DNA of 64,000 nucleotides from positions 248,001-312,000 of the forward strand of contig NZ_JAAAGB010000003.1 in assembly GCF_010586825.1 (NCBI RefSeq), read 5' to 3'. This stretch comes from Draconibacterium mangrovi. Its GTDB lineage: Bacteria; Bacteroidota; Bacteroidia; Bacteroidales; Prolixibacteraceae. The number at the start of each line of letters is the position of its first letter. The first letter of the stretch is position 1. Both the position numbers and the translations under genes were made by a program. A model generated the notes under the pieces. The model was not told where the DNA came from and did no database searches. It was given only the letters and a program-made list of their open reading frames with translations. Below, one piece after another: positions 36,929 to 45,667 of this stretch.

Positions 36929-38732
36929 GAGAAACATCAATTATCTGTTTTCGATAGCGGGTAAACACACGTGCCCGCGAAATAAATCCGATGTATTTAC
37001 CATTTTCTATCACCGCCAGGTTATAACGCCCCGATGACTCGAATTTAGCAGTAACAATCTCCATGCTGTCATTCGGGTCGATAGAAAATTCAGGCATATA
37101 CATCAACTCGTTAATTTTCACAGTGTCGTATAGTTCATATTTAAAGATCATCGTTCTTACATCGTCCATTTTTACCATACCCACCATTGTCCCGTCCTCA
37201 TTAACAATCGGAAACAAATCGCGGTGTGCCCTTGTAATGGCCTCTGTAAGGTCGCGCAAAGTTGCATCGGGCGACAATACTTCAAAGTCAGTTTCGATTA
37301 GTTTTTTTACCTGCATCATCTGCAACACATTTGCATCCTTATCGTGGGTTAACAATTCTTTGCGTCGTGCCAACTGAATATGATAAACCGAGTTAGGCGT
37401 AAATGCCCTAACAACAAGATATGCAAATGTAGCCGTGACCATAAGTGGCACAAATAACTTGTACCCTCCTGAAATATCAGCAATGAGGAATATTCCGGTA
37501 AGCGGCGCATGTAAAACGCCTGCAATTAATCCGGCCATTCCTATTAGTGCAAAGTTATTCGAATTTAGCTCGCGCACGCCCAGCCGGCTTACAACCAGGG
37601 AAAAAAGCATTCCGGTATTTACCCCCATAAAAAGCGTTGGCGCAAAAATCCCCCCAACACCACCGGCTCCAAACGTTAGCGACGTAGCTACAATTTTTAG
37701 CAAAATAACAGCTACAATAAGAAGCATGGCAGCCCACATTTCTTCGCGTAACGAATAGAATAAACTATTATCGAAAAGATAGTTTAAATCGCCTGCCAAA
37801 CATTCGTTTATCGATTCATAACCTTCGCCGTAAAGTGCCGGAAAAAGAAAGATGAGTGCCCCCAGACTTGCTCCACCAATTACTAACCGGATTCTGCTAC
37901 TTTTAAATTTCTCAAAAATATCAGCTATGAACAAGTACATTTTGGTAAAATAAACCGACACAAAACCGGTTACAATTCCCAAAGCAATGTAGTAAGGTAC
38001 GTCACTCAATTCAAAAGCATCAACTACATTAAAAGGGTAAAGCACATCCTGCCCGAGAAACAAATACGAGGTTACCACTGCCGTTGATGATGCCAGTAAA
38101 AGAGGTACCAGTGAAAATACAGTGAGGTCGATCATTATTACTTCAACAGCAAAAACAATGGCTGCAATGGGCGCTTTAAAAATAGCTGCCATAGCTCCGG
38201 CGCAGGCACAGGCAAGCATCAATATCGTATTCTTATAGTTGAGCCGAAAAATATTGGCAATCCACGATCCCCAGGCCGTTCCGGTGGCAACCGTTGGGCC
38301 CTCCAGCCCTACCGATCCTCCAAAACCAACGGTTAACGAAGCCGTTACAACCGATGAAAATAAATTATGCTTTGAGATTTTTCCTTTTCGTTTTGAGATA
38401 CTATGCAGCACATTGGGTATTCCGTGTCTGACTTCTGAACGAACAATATATTTAATAACCAAAATCGCAAGAAAAATACCAACAACCGGCAAAGCAAAAT
38501 AAATGTAATTTTGAAATTCGTTCGAAACAAGACGATGCACCATCTCTTCCGTAAAACGCACCGTATTTTTAATAATTACGGCGGCAATACCGGCCAAAAC
38601 ACCAATAACAATACTCAGCACGGTTAAAAAACCCCGCTCGCCCAGGTGCTTTAACCGCCACCTGTGCAACCTTACGAAAATATGCTGTCTGTGCTTTGCC
38701 ATTTTTGATCTGGTAAAAGTAACAATTAGCAA
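36921..38732 (-). CDS. ClC-type chloride channel/transporter with CBS pair, first of tandem pair
   Basis: 603 residues. The core shows FGGSVGLEGPTVATG (about 134-148) with the gating Glu, and GAGGVGGIFAPTLFMGV (about 365-381). A CBS pair ends the protein (FPIVNEDGTMVGMV, AVIENGKYIGFIS). It is clearly a paralogue of the gene that overlaps its 3' end by 8 bp; both have the same domain order and length. The pair probably arose by tandem duplication and is cotranscribed. Whether they form a heterodimer is unknown; ClC proteins work as dimers, so this is possible. Confidence 0.93.
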   Translation of the reverse strand: MLIVTFTRSKMAKHRQHIFVRLHRWRLKHLGERGFLTVLSIVIGVLAGIAAVIIKNTVRFTEEMVHRLVSNEFQNYIYFALPVVGIFLAILVIKYIVRSEVRHGIPNVLHSISKRKGKISKHNLFSSVVTASLTVGFGGSVGLEGPTVATGTAWGSWIANIFRLNYKNTILMLACACAGAMAAIFKAPIAAIVFAVEVIMIDLTVFSLVPLLLASSTAVVTSYLFLGQDVLYPFNVVDAFELSDVPYYIALGIVTGFVSVYFTKMYLFIADIFEKFKSSRIRLVIGGASLGALIFLFPALYGEGYESINECLAGDLNYLFDNSLFYSLREEMWAAMLLIVAVILLKIVATSLTFGAGGVGGIFAPTLFMGVNTGMLFSLVVSRLGVRELNSNNFALIGMAGLIAGVLHAPLTGIFLIADISGGYKLFVPLMVTATFAYLVVRAFTPNSVYHIQLARRKELLTHDKDANVLQMMQVKKLIETDFEVLSPDATLRDLTEAITRAHRDLFPIVNEDGTMVGMVKMDDVRTMIFKYELYDTVKINELMYMPEFSIDPNDSMEIVTAKFESSGRYNLAVIENGKYIGFISRARVFTRYRKQIIDVSHV

Positions 38733-38798
38733 GCGCGATTAACAAATTTTAAGGAACTAAAAGCTAAAGTTTTTGTTAACCTAATAAATCGTTATAAG

Positions 38799-39665
38799 AT
38801 GAAAATAAAACTCACGGGGAGTAACGGATATATTGGTCAGCTAATTTCATCAGAATTGGTAAAAAAAGGGCATACTGTATCTGGCATAAACCGGGACTTA
38901 CTCTATAGTTCATCAGCTAACCTGCAGGAAGAGATCCAAAATACCGATGTTGTAATTAACCTTGCCGGGGCTCCCATTTTACAGCGCTGGACAAAGAAAA
39001 ATAAAGAAATCATGTACAACAGCCGGGTAAAAACCACCCATAACCTGGTAAAAGCGATTAGTGAACTACCCGAAAGTGAACGTCCGAAAAAAGTGGTATC
39101 AGCATCTGCCATTGGCCTATACAAATCAGGACATTCGCACACCGAAGAAAGTAAAAATTTTGATGATGGTTTTGTTGGGCAGGTAGTTAAAGACTGGGAA
39201 CACGAACTAACTGCTTTACCCAAGAATGTGCAAACTGTTGTATTTCGGCTCGGAATTGTTTTTGGCAAAGAGGCAAAAACAATACAAAACATGCTTTTAC
39301 CTTTTAAACTCGGACTTGGTGGCAAGATCGGATCGGGCAAACAGCCTTTCCCTTTTATTCACGAACAAGATGTGGTTAATGCATTTATTTGGGCAACAGA
39401 AACAATTGATACGAGTAATACCTTCAATTTAACCGCGCCCGAAACGATTTCGAATAAAGAATTTACCCGCAGCTTTGCCCGGCAGGTAAACCGCCCTGCG
39501 TTTTTTACCGTCCCTGCTTTTATGTTGAAATTGATGTTTGGCGAGGCAGCTTCGTTACTTACGCAGTCGCCGGAAGTATCGTCTGATAAGTTGCAGAAAG
39601 CCGGTTTTAAATTCAAATACCCAACAATAAAAGCTACCTTACAAGATATTATTGTTAAGAGCTGA
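38799..39665 (+). CDS. TIGR01777-family NAD(P)-dependent epimerase/sugar reductase (YfcH-like)
   Basis: 288 residues. The N-terminal Rossmann loop is LTGSNGYIGQLISSEL (about 4-19). The family signature NLAGAPILQRWTKKNKE (about 54-70) and SRVKTTHNLVKAI (about 75-87) follow, and a C-terminal DUF1731-type segment near KAGFKFKYPTI ends the chain. Function is unknown beyond extended short-chain dehydrogenase fold; YfcH-like proteins are often linked to cell envelope or division, which is only an association. It diverges from the ClC pair. Confidence 0.9.
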   Translation: MKIKLTGSNGYIGQLISSELVKKGHTVSGINRDLLYSSSANLQEEIQNTDVVINLAGAPILQRWTKKNKEIMYNSRVKTTHNLVKAISELPESERPKKVVSASAIGLYKSGHSHTEESKNFDDGFVGQVVKDWEHELTALPKNVQTVVFRLGIVFGKEAKTIQNMLLPFKLGLGGKIGSGKQPFPFIHEQDVVNAFIWATETIDTSNTFNLTAPETISNKEFTRSFARQVNRPAFFTVPAFMLKLMFGEAASLLTQSPEVSSDKLQKAGFKFKYPTIKATLQDIIVKS

Positions 39666-39698
39666 ACGGTTTAGTAATTAAATTCTATTCGCATTCAT

Positions 39699-39706
39699 TA
39701 GCTTTG
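39699..39706 (+). promoter_or_regulatory. -7 element upstream of the FUSC gene
   Basis: TAGCTTTG, 24 bp before the ATG at 39731. Confidence 0.5.
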
Positions 39707-39730
39707 TAAAAACACTTTTACACATTAGCC

Positions 39731-41863
39731 ATGAAGAACCGTGAAAAAGGCCATTTGCGAACAAACATAAAATTTTTTCGCGATGTATTTCTGCTACATC
39801 CCTACCGTTTGTTTGCTTTACGTGCAACCATTTCGATGGGTGTTTTGGCAATACCTTTTATCATTGCCGGCCTGCCGTATTTCGGAGTAACGCTGGCTTT
39901 GGGAGCATTGGCCGGTGCTTTGTCGGAAACCGACGACCACCCCAAAGGGCGTGTAAAATCCTTGTCGACAACCATCCTCAGCTTTTTTATTTCCAGTTTT
40001 TCGGTTGGGCTTTTAAACAACTACACCTGGCTACTTGGGGCCGGTTTTATACTTTCCACCATCATTTTCATTTTAATTGGCGGCATTGGCGAACGTTATC
40101 GTGCCATAACATTCGGCTCCATATTGGTGGGCATTTATGCCATGCTTGGTGTTGAAATCAGTCCGGCGTGGTACTGGCAGGCGATTTTATTACCAACCGG
40201 AGCACTTTTTCACGGCATACTTACTTTGATTTTGATCTTTCGAAATCCGTGGCGTTTACTCGACCAGCAAATGGCCAGCGGTTTCCGGGCGCTTGGCAAC
40301 TATCTGGAGAAAAAAGCGCTGCTTTTCCCCAGCCATAAAGAAGACCAGGAAGACATAAACAAAGACCTGGCTTTGCTAAACGTAAATGTGGTAAATGCAC
40401 TTGAAGGCATAAAGAACGTATTAAACAATTATGCCCGGGAGATGAAAAACACGGAACCGTTGAACCGTTATCTCCAGCGTTTTATGTTGTTGCAAAGTTT
40501 GCATGAGCGTGCCGCATCAACGCACCAGCGCCACGACAAACTGGGAAACAGCAACGAACAAATCGAAATTTTGGAAGGTTTTGGCGAAATGCTTCGTCAA
40601 CTGGCCTATGCCTCGCGCATGGTGGCTGAAAATATGCTAACCGGAACTTCTTATATTCATCCGCCGGCGTTAGAGTGGATTTCAAAAGCCATCGACGACA
40701 AACTGCAAACAATGCCTGTGGAAGATGCCCAGAACCTGATCCTGCTACATCACAATTTGCATCGGTCGCATGTTTCGTTAAAATACCTCGATAACCTGGA
40801 AGAAGGCACCTCTATCCCCCGTTTACGGCACGATGAAAGAACACCTTTTCAACGCCTGAAAGAGCAGCTTACTCTCCGTCATCCACGGATGCGTTATGCA
40901 TTGCGTCTCAGCCTAACCTTTGCATTGGGTTACATTCTTCAGATTTATCTCGATCTCGACAAAGGCCAGTGGGTAATGCTAACCAGTTTGTTTGTTAGCC
41001 AGATTACTTACAGCGACACGCGTCGGCGCCTTTTCGAGCGTTTACTCGGAACTGCAACAGGTATAATTATTGGCGCTGCATTGTTACAGATTTTCACCAC
41101 CACAGCAGCACAGGTTCTGCTAATGATGGGCTCGGCAATGGCCTTTTTCTACTGGCTGCGAAAAAAATATTCGGTAGCGGTAATATTTGTAACCACCTTT
41201 GTGCTGAGTGCTTTTAACATTATTTCGAACGACGGAGGCATAAATATCATGATTCCGCGCCTTGTTGATACACTGCTTGGTGCAACTTTGTCGTTTCTTA
41301 CCATTCGTTTTTTGTGGCCGGGCTGGCAATATCGGCGCATTTCGGGGCTTATTTCCACGGCACTGGAAAAGAACAGGAACTATTTTCAGGCTATTGCAAA
41401 AGAGTATAAAGAAGCAAGTAACGACGATTTAAAGTACCGCATTGCCCGAAGAGAAGCGCACCTGGCCGATAACGAACTGGCACAGGCATGGAACAGTATG
41501 CGGCAGGAACCCAAAAGCAAACAGCGCATTATGGAAAATGCCTTAACCATCACCTATTTAAATCATGCACTGTTATCGCACCTTTCGGCACTGGGGGCAC
41601 ATCGCGAAGCCAATATGGTAAACTATAATGATATTGAATCGCTGTTCCGGCAAATCGATAAAAAAATGAGTGAGGCCGGAAAAGAAAGCACCATCCAGGA
41701 GGAAAAGTTTTCATCCGACCTGTCGAAACTCTTAATGACATTACAACAGCAAATTAGGGATACCGAGGCCGGATTAAAACAGCAACAACTTCGTTTATTT
41801 TATAATATTGCGGCAACTACATCGAAAATTATTGATGAGCTCAAACGCACGTCTACTCTGTAA
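39731..41863 (+). CDS. FUSC-family (YccS/YhfK-like) inner membrane protein
   Basis: 710 residues with the family architecture: an N-terminal membrane block (about 25-165), a soluble helical region (170-385, rich in Glu, Leu, Asn), a second membrane block (about 390-530, with YILQIYLDLDKGQWVMLTSL) and a C-terminal helical region. The FUSC family contains aromatic-acid efflux components (AaeB) and uncharacterised YccS proteins. No AaeA-type membrane fusion gene is adjacent, so a YccS-like role is more likely. The 42-bp array begins 28 bp after its stop. Confidence 0.9.
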   Translation: MKNREKGHLRTNIKFFRDVFLLHPYRLFALRATISMGVLAIPFIIAGLPYFGVTLALGALAGALSETDDHPKGRVKSLSTTILSFFISSFSVGLLNNYTWLLGAGFILSTIIFILIGGIGERYRAITFGSILVGIYAMLGVEISPAWYWQAILLPTGALFHGILTLILIFRNPWRLLDQQMASGFRALGNYLEKKALLFPSHKEDQEDINKDLALLNVNVVNALEGIKNVLNNYAREMKNTEPLNRYLQRFMLLQSLHERAASTHQRHDKLGNSNEQIEILEGFGEMLRQLAYASRMVAENMLTGTSYIHPPALEWISKAIDDKLQTMPVEDAQNLILLHHNLHRSHVSLKYLDNLEEGTSIPRLRHDERTPFQRLKEQLTLRHPRMRYALRLSLTFALGYILQIYLDLDKGQWVMLTSLFVSQITYSDTRRRLFERLLGTATGIIIGAALLQIFTTTAAQVLLMMGSAMAFFYWLRKKYSVAVIFVTTFVLSAFNIISNDGGINIMIPRLVDTLLGATLSFLTIRFLWPGWQYRRISGLISTALEKNRNYFQAIAKEYKEASNDDLKYRIARREAHLADNELAQAWNSMRQEPKSKQRIMENALTITYLNHALLSHLSALGAHREANMVNYNDIESLFRQIDKKMSEAGKESTIQEEKFSSDLSKLLMTLQQQIRDTEAGLKQQQLRLFYNIAATTSKIIDELKRTSTL

Positions 41864-41891
41864 TTTATAAATGCATAAGATAACCACGTGC

Positions 41892-42209
41892 GATAAGCAC
41901 CATTTTTTTTGGCAAACACTACCTATCGCATGCGTAAGGGGGCATTTTTTTGAGAAATCATTGCCTATCGCATGCGAAAGGGGCCACTTTTTATAGAAAA
42001 CACAGGTTATCGCATGCGATAGGCCCCACTTTTTCGAAAAAACACGGTCTATCGCACGCGAAAGGGGCCATTTTTTCAGCAGAATGCCATCTGTAGCATG
42101 CGATAAGGGCCATTTTATGGAAAAAATACCATCTGTAGCATGCGAAAGGACACATTTTGTTGAGAAAACACTGCCTGTCGCACGCGATAATGGAGCCATT
42201 TTAGGACAC
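41892..42209. repeat. 42-bp tandem array with palindromic TATCGCATGCGATA junctions (8 units)
   Basis: Unit starts (GAAAG, GATAG, GATAA or GTAAG after GC) occur at 41892, 41934, 41976, 42018, 42060, 42102, 42144 and 42186, exactly 42 bp apart; the last is partial. The junction is palindromic: TATCGCATGCGATA at 42009-42022 is perfect, others carry one to three changes (CTGTAGCATGCGATAAG, TATCGCACGCGAAAGG). The body is a C-rich start then T-rich then A-rich stretch (GGGGCCATTTTTT...). A 138-codon minus-strand frame with a 14-residue repeat crosses it but lacks a plausible start signal. It lies between convergent FUSC and pckA genes. Confidence 0.95.
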
Positions 42210-42214
42210 AAAAA

Positions 42215-42240
42215 AACCTTCTGCCCGAAGACAGAAGGTT
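42215..42240 (-). terminator. Intrinsic terminator of pckA
   Basis: AACCTTCTG (42215-42223) pairs with CAGAAGGTT (42232-42240); an A-run on the plus strand gives the minus-strand T-tract. It lies 26 bp past the pckA stop. Confidence 0.9.
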
Positions 42241-42265
42241 TTGAGTATATAAAGATTGATCTGAA

Positions 42266-43870
42266 TTAGTCAACTTGAGGACCAGCAGCAACCAATGCTT
42301 TACCTTCTTCGTTATCAGTGTATTTAACGAAGTTTTTAACAAAGCGGCTACCCAAATCCTGAGCTTTATCTTCCCACTCTTTAACGTCAGCGTAAGTGTC
42401 GCGTGGATCAAGAATACCTGTATCAACTCCTGGCAATGCAGTAGGTACTTCCAGGTTAAATACCGGGATAGTTTTAGTTTCAGCTTTCTCGATTGATCCA
42501 TCAAGGATAGCGTTGATGATACCACGAGTATCTTTAATAGAGATACGTTTTCCGGTACCGTTCCATCCAGTGTTTACCAAATAAGCTTCAGCTCCGTGCT
42601 CTTCCATTTTTTTCACTAACTCGGCAGCATATTTTGTTGGGTGCAATGTTAAGAATGCAGCACCGAAACATGCAGAGAATGTAGGCTGAGGAGCTGTTAC
42701 ACCACGCTCAGTACCTGCTAATTTTGCAGTAAATCCTGATAAGAAGTGATATTGAGTTTGTTCCGGAGTTAATTTAGAAACCGGAGGCAGTACGCCAAAT
42801 GCATCCGCTGAAAGGAAAATTACTTTCTTCGCGTGACCGGCTTTTGATGGTACAGCGATGTTCTCGATGTGGTCAATTGGGTAAGATACACGAGTGTTCT
42901 GAGTTACAGAACCATCAGTGAAATCAATTTTACCATCAGCATCAACAGTTACGTTCTCCAAAAGAGCGTTACGTTTGATAGCACCGAAAATTTCTGGTTC
43001 AGCATCTTTATCAAGGTCGATAGTTTTTGCATAACATCCACCTTCGAAGTTGAATACACCTTCGTCATCCCAACCGTGCTCGTCATCACCAATCAATTTA
43101 CGTGATGCATCAGTTGAAAGTGTTGTTTTACCAGTACCAGAAAGACCGAAGAAGATAGCAACGTCACCGGCTTCTCCAACGTTAGCCGAACAGTGCATTG
43201 AAGCAATACCGCGAAGTGGCAGGTAGTAGTTCATCATTGCGAACATACCTTTTTTCATTTCACCACCATACCATGTACCACCAATTACCTGCATTTTTTC
43301 AGTCAGGTTAAATACAGTGTACACTTCTGAGTTCAATCCGTGCTCTTTGTATTTAGCATTAGAAGATTTAGAACCGTTCATTACAACGAAATCAGGCTCG
43401 CCATAAGTTTCCAGTTCTTCAGCAGTTGGACGAAGGAACATGTTAGTCACAAAGTGAGCTTGCCATGCAACTTCCATGATGAAACGAACTTTCAAACGAG
43501 TATCTTCGTTTGCACCACAGAAAGTGTCAACCACAAATAATTTTTTACCTGAAAGCTGGCTTGTTGTAGTCGCTTTAAGGTCATTCCAAACCTCTTGAGT
43601 AATAGGTTTGTTATCGTTTGGAGATTCTGGAGATGTCCACCACATTGTGTTTTCAGTGGTTGCATCTTTAACAATGTATTTATCTTTAGGCGAACGACCT
43701 GTAAATACACCTGTCATTACGTTAACAGCGTCAAGCTCTGTTAACTGACCTTTTTCGAATCCCTCTAAAGCAGGATTCATTTCTTCTTCATAAAGTTTCT
43801 CGTATGAAGGGTTGTGGATAATTTCCTGTACGTCAACAATTCCGTACTTGCTTAAATCTAAATTTGCCAT
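42266..43870 (-). CDS. pckA: Phosphoenolpyruvate carboxykinase (ATP)
   Basis: 534 residues, standard length. Family blocks are [12 protein letters not shown] (about 53-64), the kinase-1a/P-loop [13 protein letters not shown] (about 240-252), [20 protein letters not shown] (about 259-278) and the adenine-binding region [12 protein letters not shown] near 441-452. It converts oxaloacetate and ATP to PEP and CO2; in many fermentative Bacteroidetes it runs in the carboxylating direction toward succinate. The codon usage looks optimised (few rare codons), fitting a highly expressed gene. A -7 element lies 56 bp upstream and a terminator follows. Confidence 0.98.
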   Translation of the reverse strand: MANLDLSKYGIVDVQEIIHNPSYEKLYEEEMNPALEGFEKGQLTELDAVNVMTGVFTGRSPKDKYIVKDATTENTMWWTSPESPNDNKPITQEVWNDLKATTTSQLSGKKLFVVDTFCGANEDTRLKVRFIMEVAWQAHFVTNMFLRPTAEELETYGEPDFVVMNGSKSSNAKYKEHGLNSEVYTVFNLTEKMQVIGGTWYGGEMKKGMFAMMNYYLPLRGIASMHCSANVGEAGDVAIFFGLSGTGKTTLSTDASRKLIGDDEHGWDDEGVFNFEGGCYAKTIDLDKDAEPEIFGAIKRNALLENVTVDADGKIDFTDGSVTQNTRVSYPIDHIENIAVPSKAGHAKKVIFLSADAFGVLPPVSKLTPEQTQYHFLSGFTAKLAGTERGVTAPQPTFSACFGAAFLTLHPTKYAAELVKKMEEHGAEAYLVNTGWNGTGKRISIKDTRGIINAILDGSIEKAETKTIPVFNLEVPTALPGVDTGILDPRDTYADVKEWEDKAQDLGSRFVKNFVKYTDNEEGKALVAAGPQVD

Positions 43871-43925
43871 AACTACCTAATAATTAACTTAATAATACAA
43901 TTTTTCGTCTACTTAAATCGGGACA

Positions 43926-43933
43926 CAAAAATA
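43926..43933 (-). promoter_or_regulatory. -7 element upstream of pckA
   Basis: Minus-strand TATTTTTG, 55 bp before the ATG. Confidence 0.5.
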
Positions 43934-44054
43934 TCATAATTTTCCAATCGGCAGGGTTGATCTTCCCCATTTGCCCCTTTTTTAATACCGATTAAACATT
44001 AGCTTAACAATAGAATTTTTGCGATTAAGAAGATGTTTTTGTCTTAATTTAGAC

Positions 44055-44088
44055 ATAAAAAAAGCGCTACAACTAAAGATGTAACGCT
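44055..44088 (-). terminator. Intrinsic terminator of xerD
   Basis: AGCGCTACA (44063-44071) pairs with TGTAACGCT (44080-44088), one mismatch. The plus-strand A-run at 44057-44062 is the minus-strand T-tract. It lies about 24 bp beyond the recombinase stop. Confidence 0.85.
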
Positions 44089-44111
44089 CTTTTATTATTG
44101 TCTTATGTCTG

Positions 44112-45011
44112 TTATGATCTTGGATGGAACTGATGAATTGTCGACTTCAGGTAATCCTTATCCAAATGCGTATAAATTTCGGTGGTTAATATCGATTCGT
44201 GCCCTAACATTTCCTGAACGGCGCGTAAGTCAGCTCCACCATTTATCAGGTGTGTGGCAAACGAGTGTCGGAATGTATGCGGACTTATTTTCTTATCTAA
44301 ATTAACCTTAGTGGCCAGATTTTTAATAATGGTAAAAATCATTACCCTGCTTAATTTTCTTCCTCGGCGGTTTAGGAACAGAATGTTCTCGCTGTCCTTA
44401 TTCACCCGTAAATTTTTTCTGTAATGGGCCAGGTATTTATTAATCTCTTCAATTGCCCTTCCACTAACCGGTACCAAACGCTCTTTGCCGGCTTTTCCTT
44501 CAATTTTTATAAATCCCTGCTCAAAAAACAGGTTGGTCATTTTCAGGTTGACAAGCTCCGAAACACGTAATCCACAACTGTACAAGGTTTCCAACATGGC
44601 TTTGTTTCGTTGTCCTTCTGATTTTTTCAAATCGATTGCATTGATTAACGTATCTATTTCTTCCATTGATAATATATCGGGAAGTTTCCTGCCAATTTTT
44701 GGAGACTCGAGCAAAGCGGTCGGATCACTGGTGATCTTCTCTTCAATTAACAGGTATTTATAGAAAGATTTGATACCGGAGATGGTTCGTGCCTGAGTTC
44801 TAGGACTTACACCTTTATCATTTAACCATTCAACAAAACTTTTTAACTGACTCAGTATTACCTTTTCAGGATTTACCCCTTTAAAACTTTTTTCGAAAAA
44901 ATTCTCAAGCTTATTAATATCATTAATATATGCAGCTATCGAGTTCTGCGATAATGATTTCTCCAACTTTAAGTAATTTTCATATCCTTTTTTACATTCC
45001 TCCCATTTCAT
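44112..45011 (-). CDS. xerD: Tyrosine recombinase XerC/XerD
   Basis: 299 residues with the two Xer domains: SAM-like core-binding (about 1-90) and catalytic (105-295). Catalytic residues are Arg in CGLRVSELVNLK (about 148), Lys in EGKAGKERLVPV (about 172), His and Arg in SPHTFRHSFATHL (about 243-246), His in LGHESILTTEIYTH (about 269) and the nucleophile Tyr in the same segment (about 278). It resolves chromosome dimers at dif with FtsK, which is encoded 4 kb away on the same strand. It may be XerC or XerD; only one is in the window. Confidence 0.95.
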   Translation of the reverse strand: MKWEECKKGYENYLKLEKSLSQNSIAAYINDINKLENFFEKSFKGVNPEKVILSQLKSFVEWLNDKGVSPRTQARTISGIKSFYKYLLIEEKITSDPTALLESPKIGRKLPDILSMEEIDTLINAIDLKKSEGQRNKAMLETLYSCGLRVSELVNLKMTNLFFEQGFIKIEGKAGKERLVPVSGRAIEEINKYLAHYRKNLRVNKDSENILFLNRRGRKLSRVMIFTIIKNLATKVNLDKKISPHTFRHSFATHLINGGADLRAVQEMLGHESILTTEIYTHLDKDYLKSTIHQFHPRS

Positions 45012-45149
45012 AATATTGCAAATTAAGGTTACTTTTATGTCTGTTTATATTGTGCCACGTATGTTTATCTACCGACAAACTATTATAACAAAAAAATATT
45101 ACGTTGCATTTTGAATAAAGTTACTATAAAATAAATTAAAATCGAAAAA

Positions 45150-45566
45150 ATGAAGCTCTTGATTATCAACGGACCTAACTTAAACCTACTTGGGGTAAGG
45201 GAAAAGTCGATTTATGGAACGGAAAGTTTTAAAAGTTATTATGAACAATTGAAACAGGATTTCGCCGAAATTGACCTTACTTATTTTCAGTCGAACGTGG
45301 AGGGAGAACTCATAAATTCGTTACACGAGCATGGTTTTAGTTACGATGGAATAATCATTAATGCCGGTGCCTATACACATACCTCGGTGGCCATTCGCGA
45401 TGCCATTGCAGGAATACAAACACCTGTTGTTGAGGTGCATATTTCAAACACACTTACACGCGAAGATTTCAGACATAAATCAATTATTGGCCCGGTATGT
45501 AAAGGGTGTATTATGGGATTTGGCCTTGAATCATATCGATTGGCAATACAAAGTTTCGTAAATTGA
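45150..45566 (+). CDS. aroQ: 3-dehydroquinate dehydratase, type II
   Basis: 138 residues. The type II signature is complete: IINGPNLNLLGVREKSIYG (about 4-22) with the catalytic Tyr, QSNVEGELI (about 47-55), IINAGAYTHTS (about 69-79), EVHISNTLTRE (about 94-104) with the His, and a final Arg-bearing loop. It removes water from 3-dehydroquinate in the shikimate pathway. It diverges from xerD; pyk follows after about 100 bp with its own promoter-like element. Confidence 0.97.
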   Translation: MKLLIINGPNLNLLGVREKSIYGTESFKSYYEQLKQDFAEIDLTYFQSNVEGELINSLHEHGFSYDGIIINAGAYTHTSVAIRDAIAGIQTPVVEVHISNTLTREDFRHKSIIGPVCKGCIMGFGLESYRLAIQSFVN

Positions 45567-45638
45567 CTCGTAATATATACTCTCTATTAAATTAATCAAT
45601 GATTAAATTTAATTTAACCGTTAAATCGGGTTTTATTA

Positions 45639-45646
45639 TACTTTTG
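45639..45646 (+). promoter_or_regulatory. -7 element upstream of pyk
   Basis: TACTTTTG, 21 bp before the ATG at 45668. Confidence 0.5.
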
Positions 45647-45667
45647 CGCGCTTAAAATTTAGAAGTA

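Noticed and set aside
41892..42209. CRISPR array
   Set aside because: The stretches between palindromes are similar to each other, spacing is exactly contiguous, the shared word is only about 14 bp, and no cas gene is near.
41795..42211. 138-codon minus-strand frame across the second 42-bp array
   Set aside because: It starts beside the pckA terminator and ends inside the FUSC gene; best explained by the repeat period.
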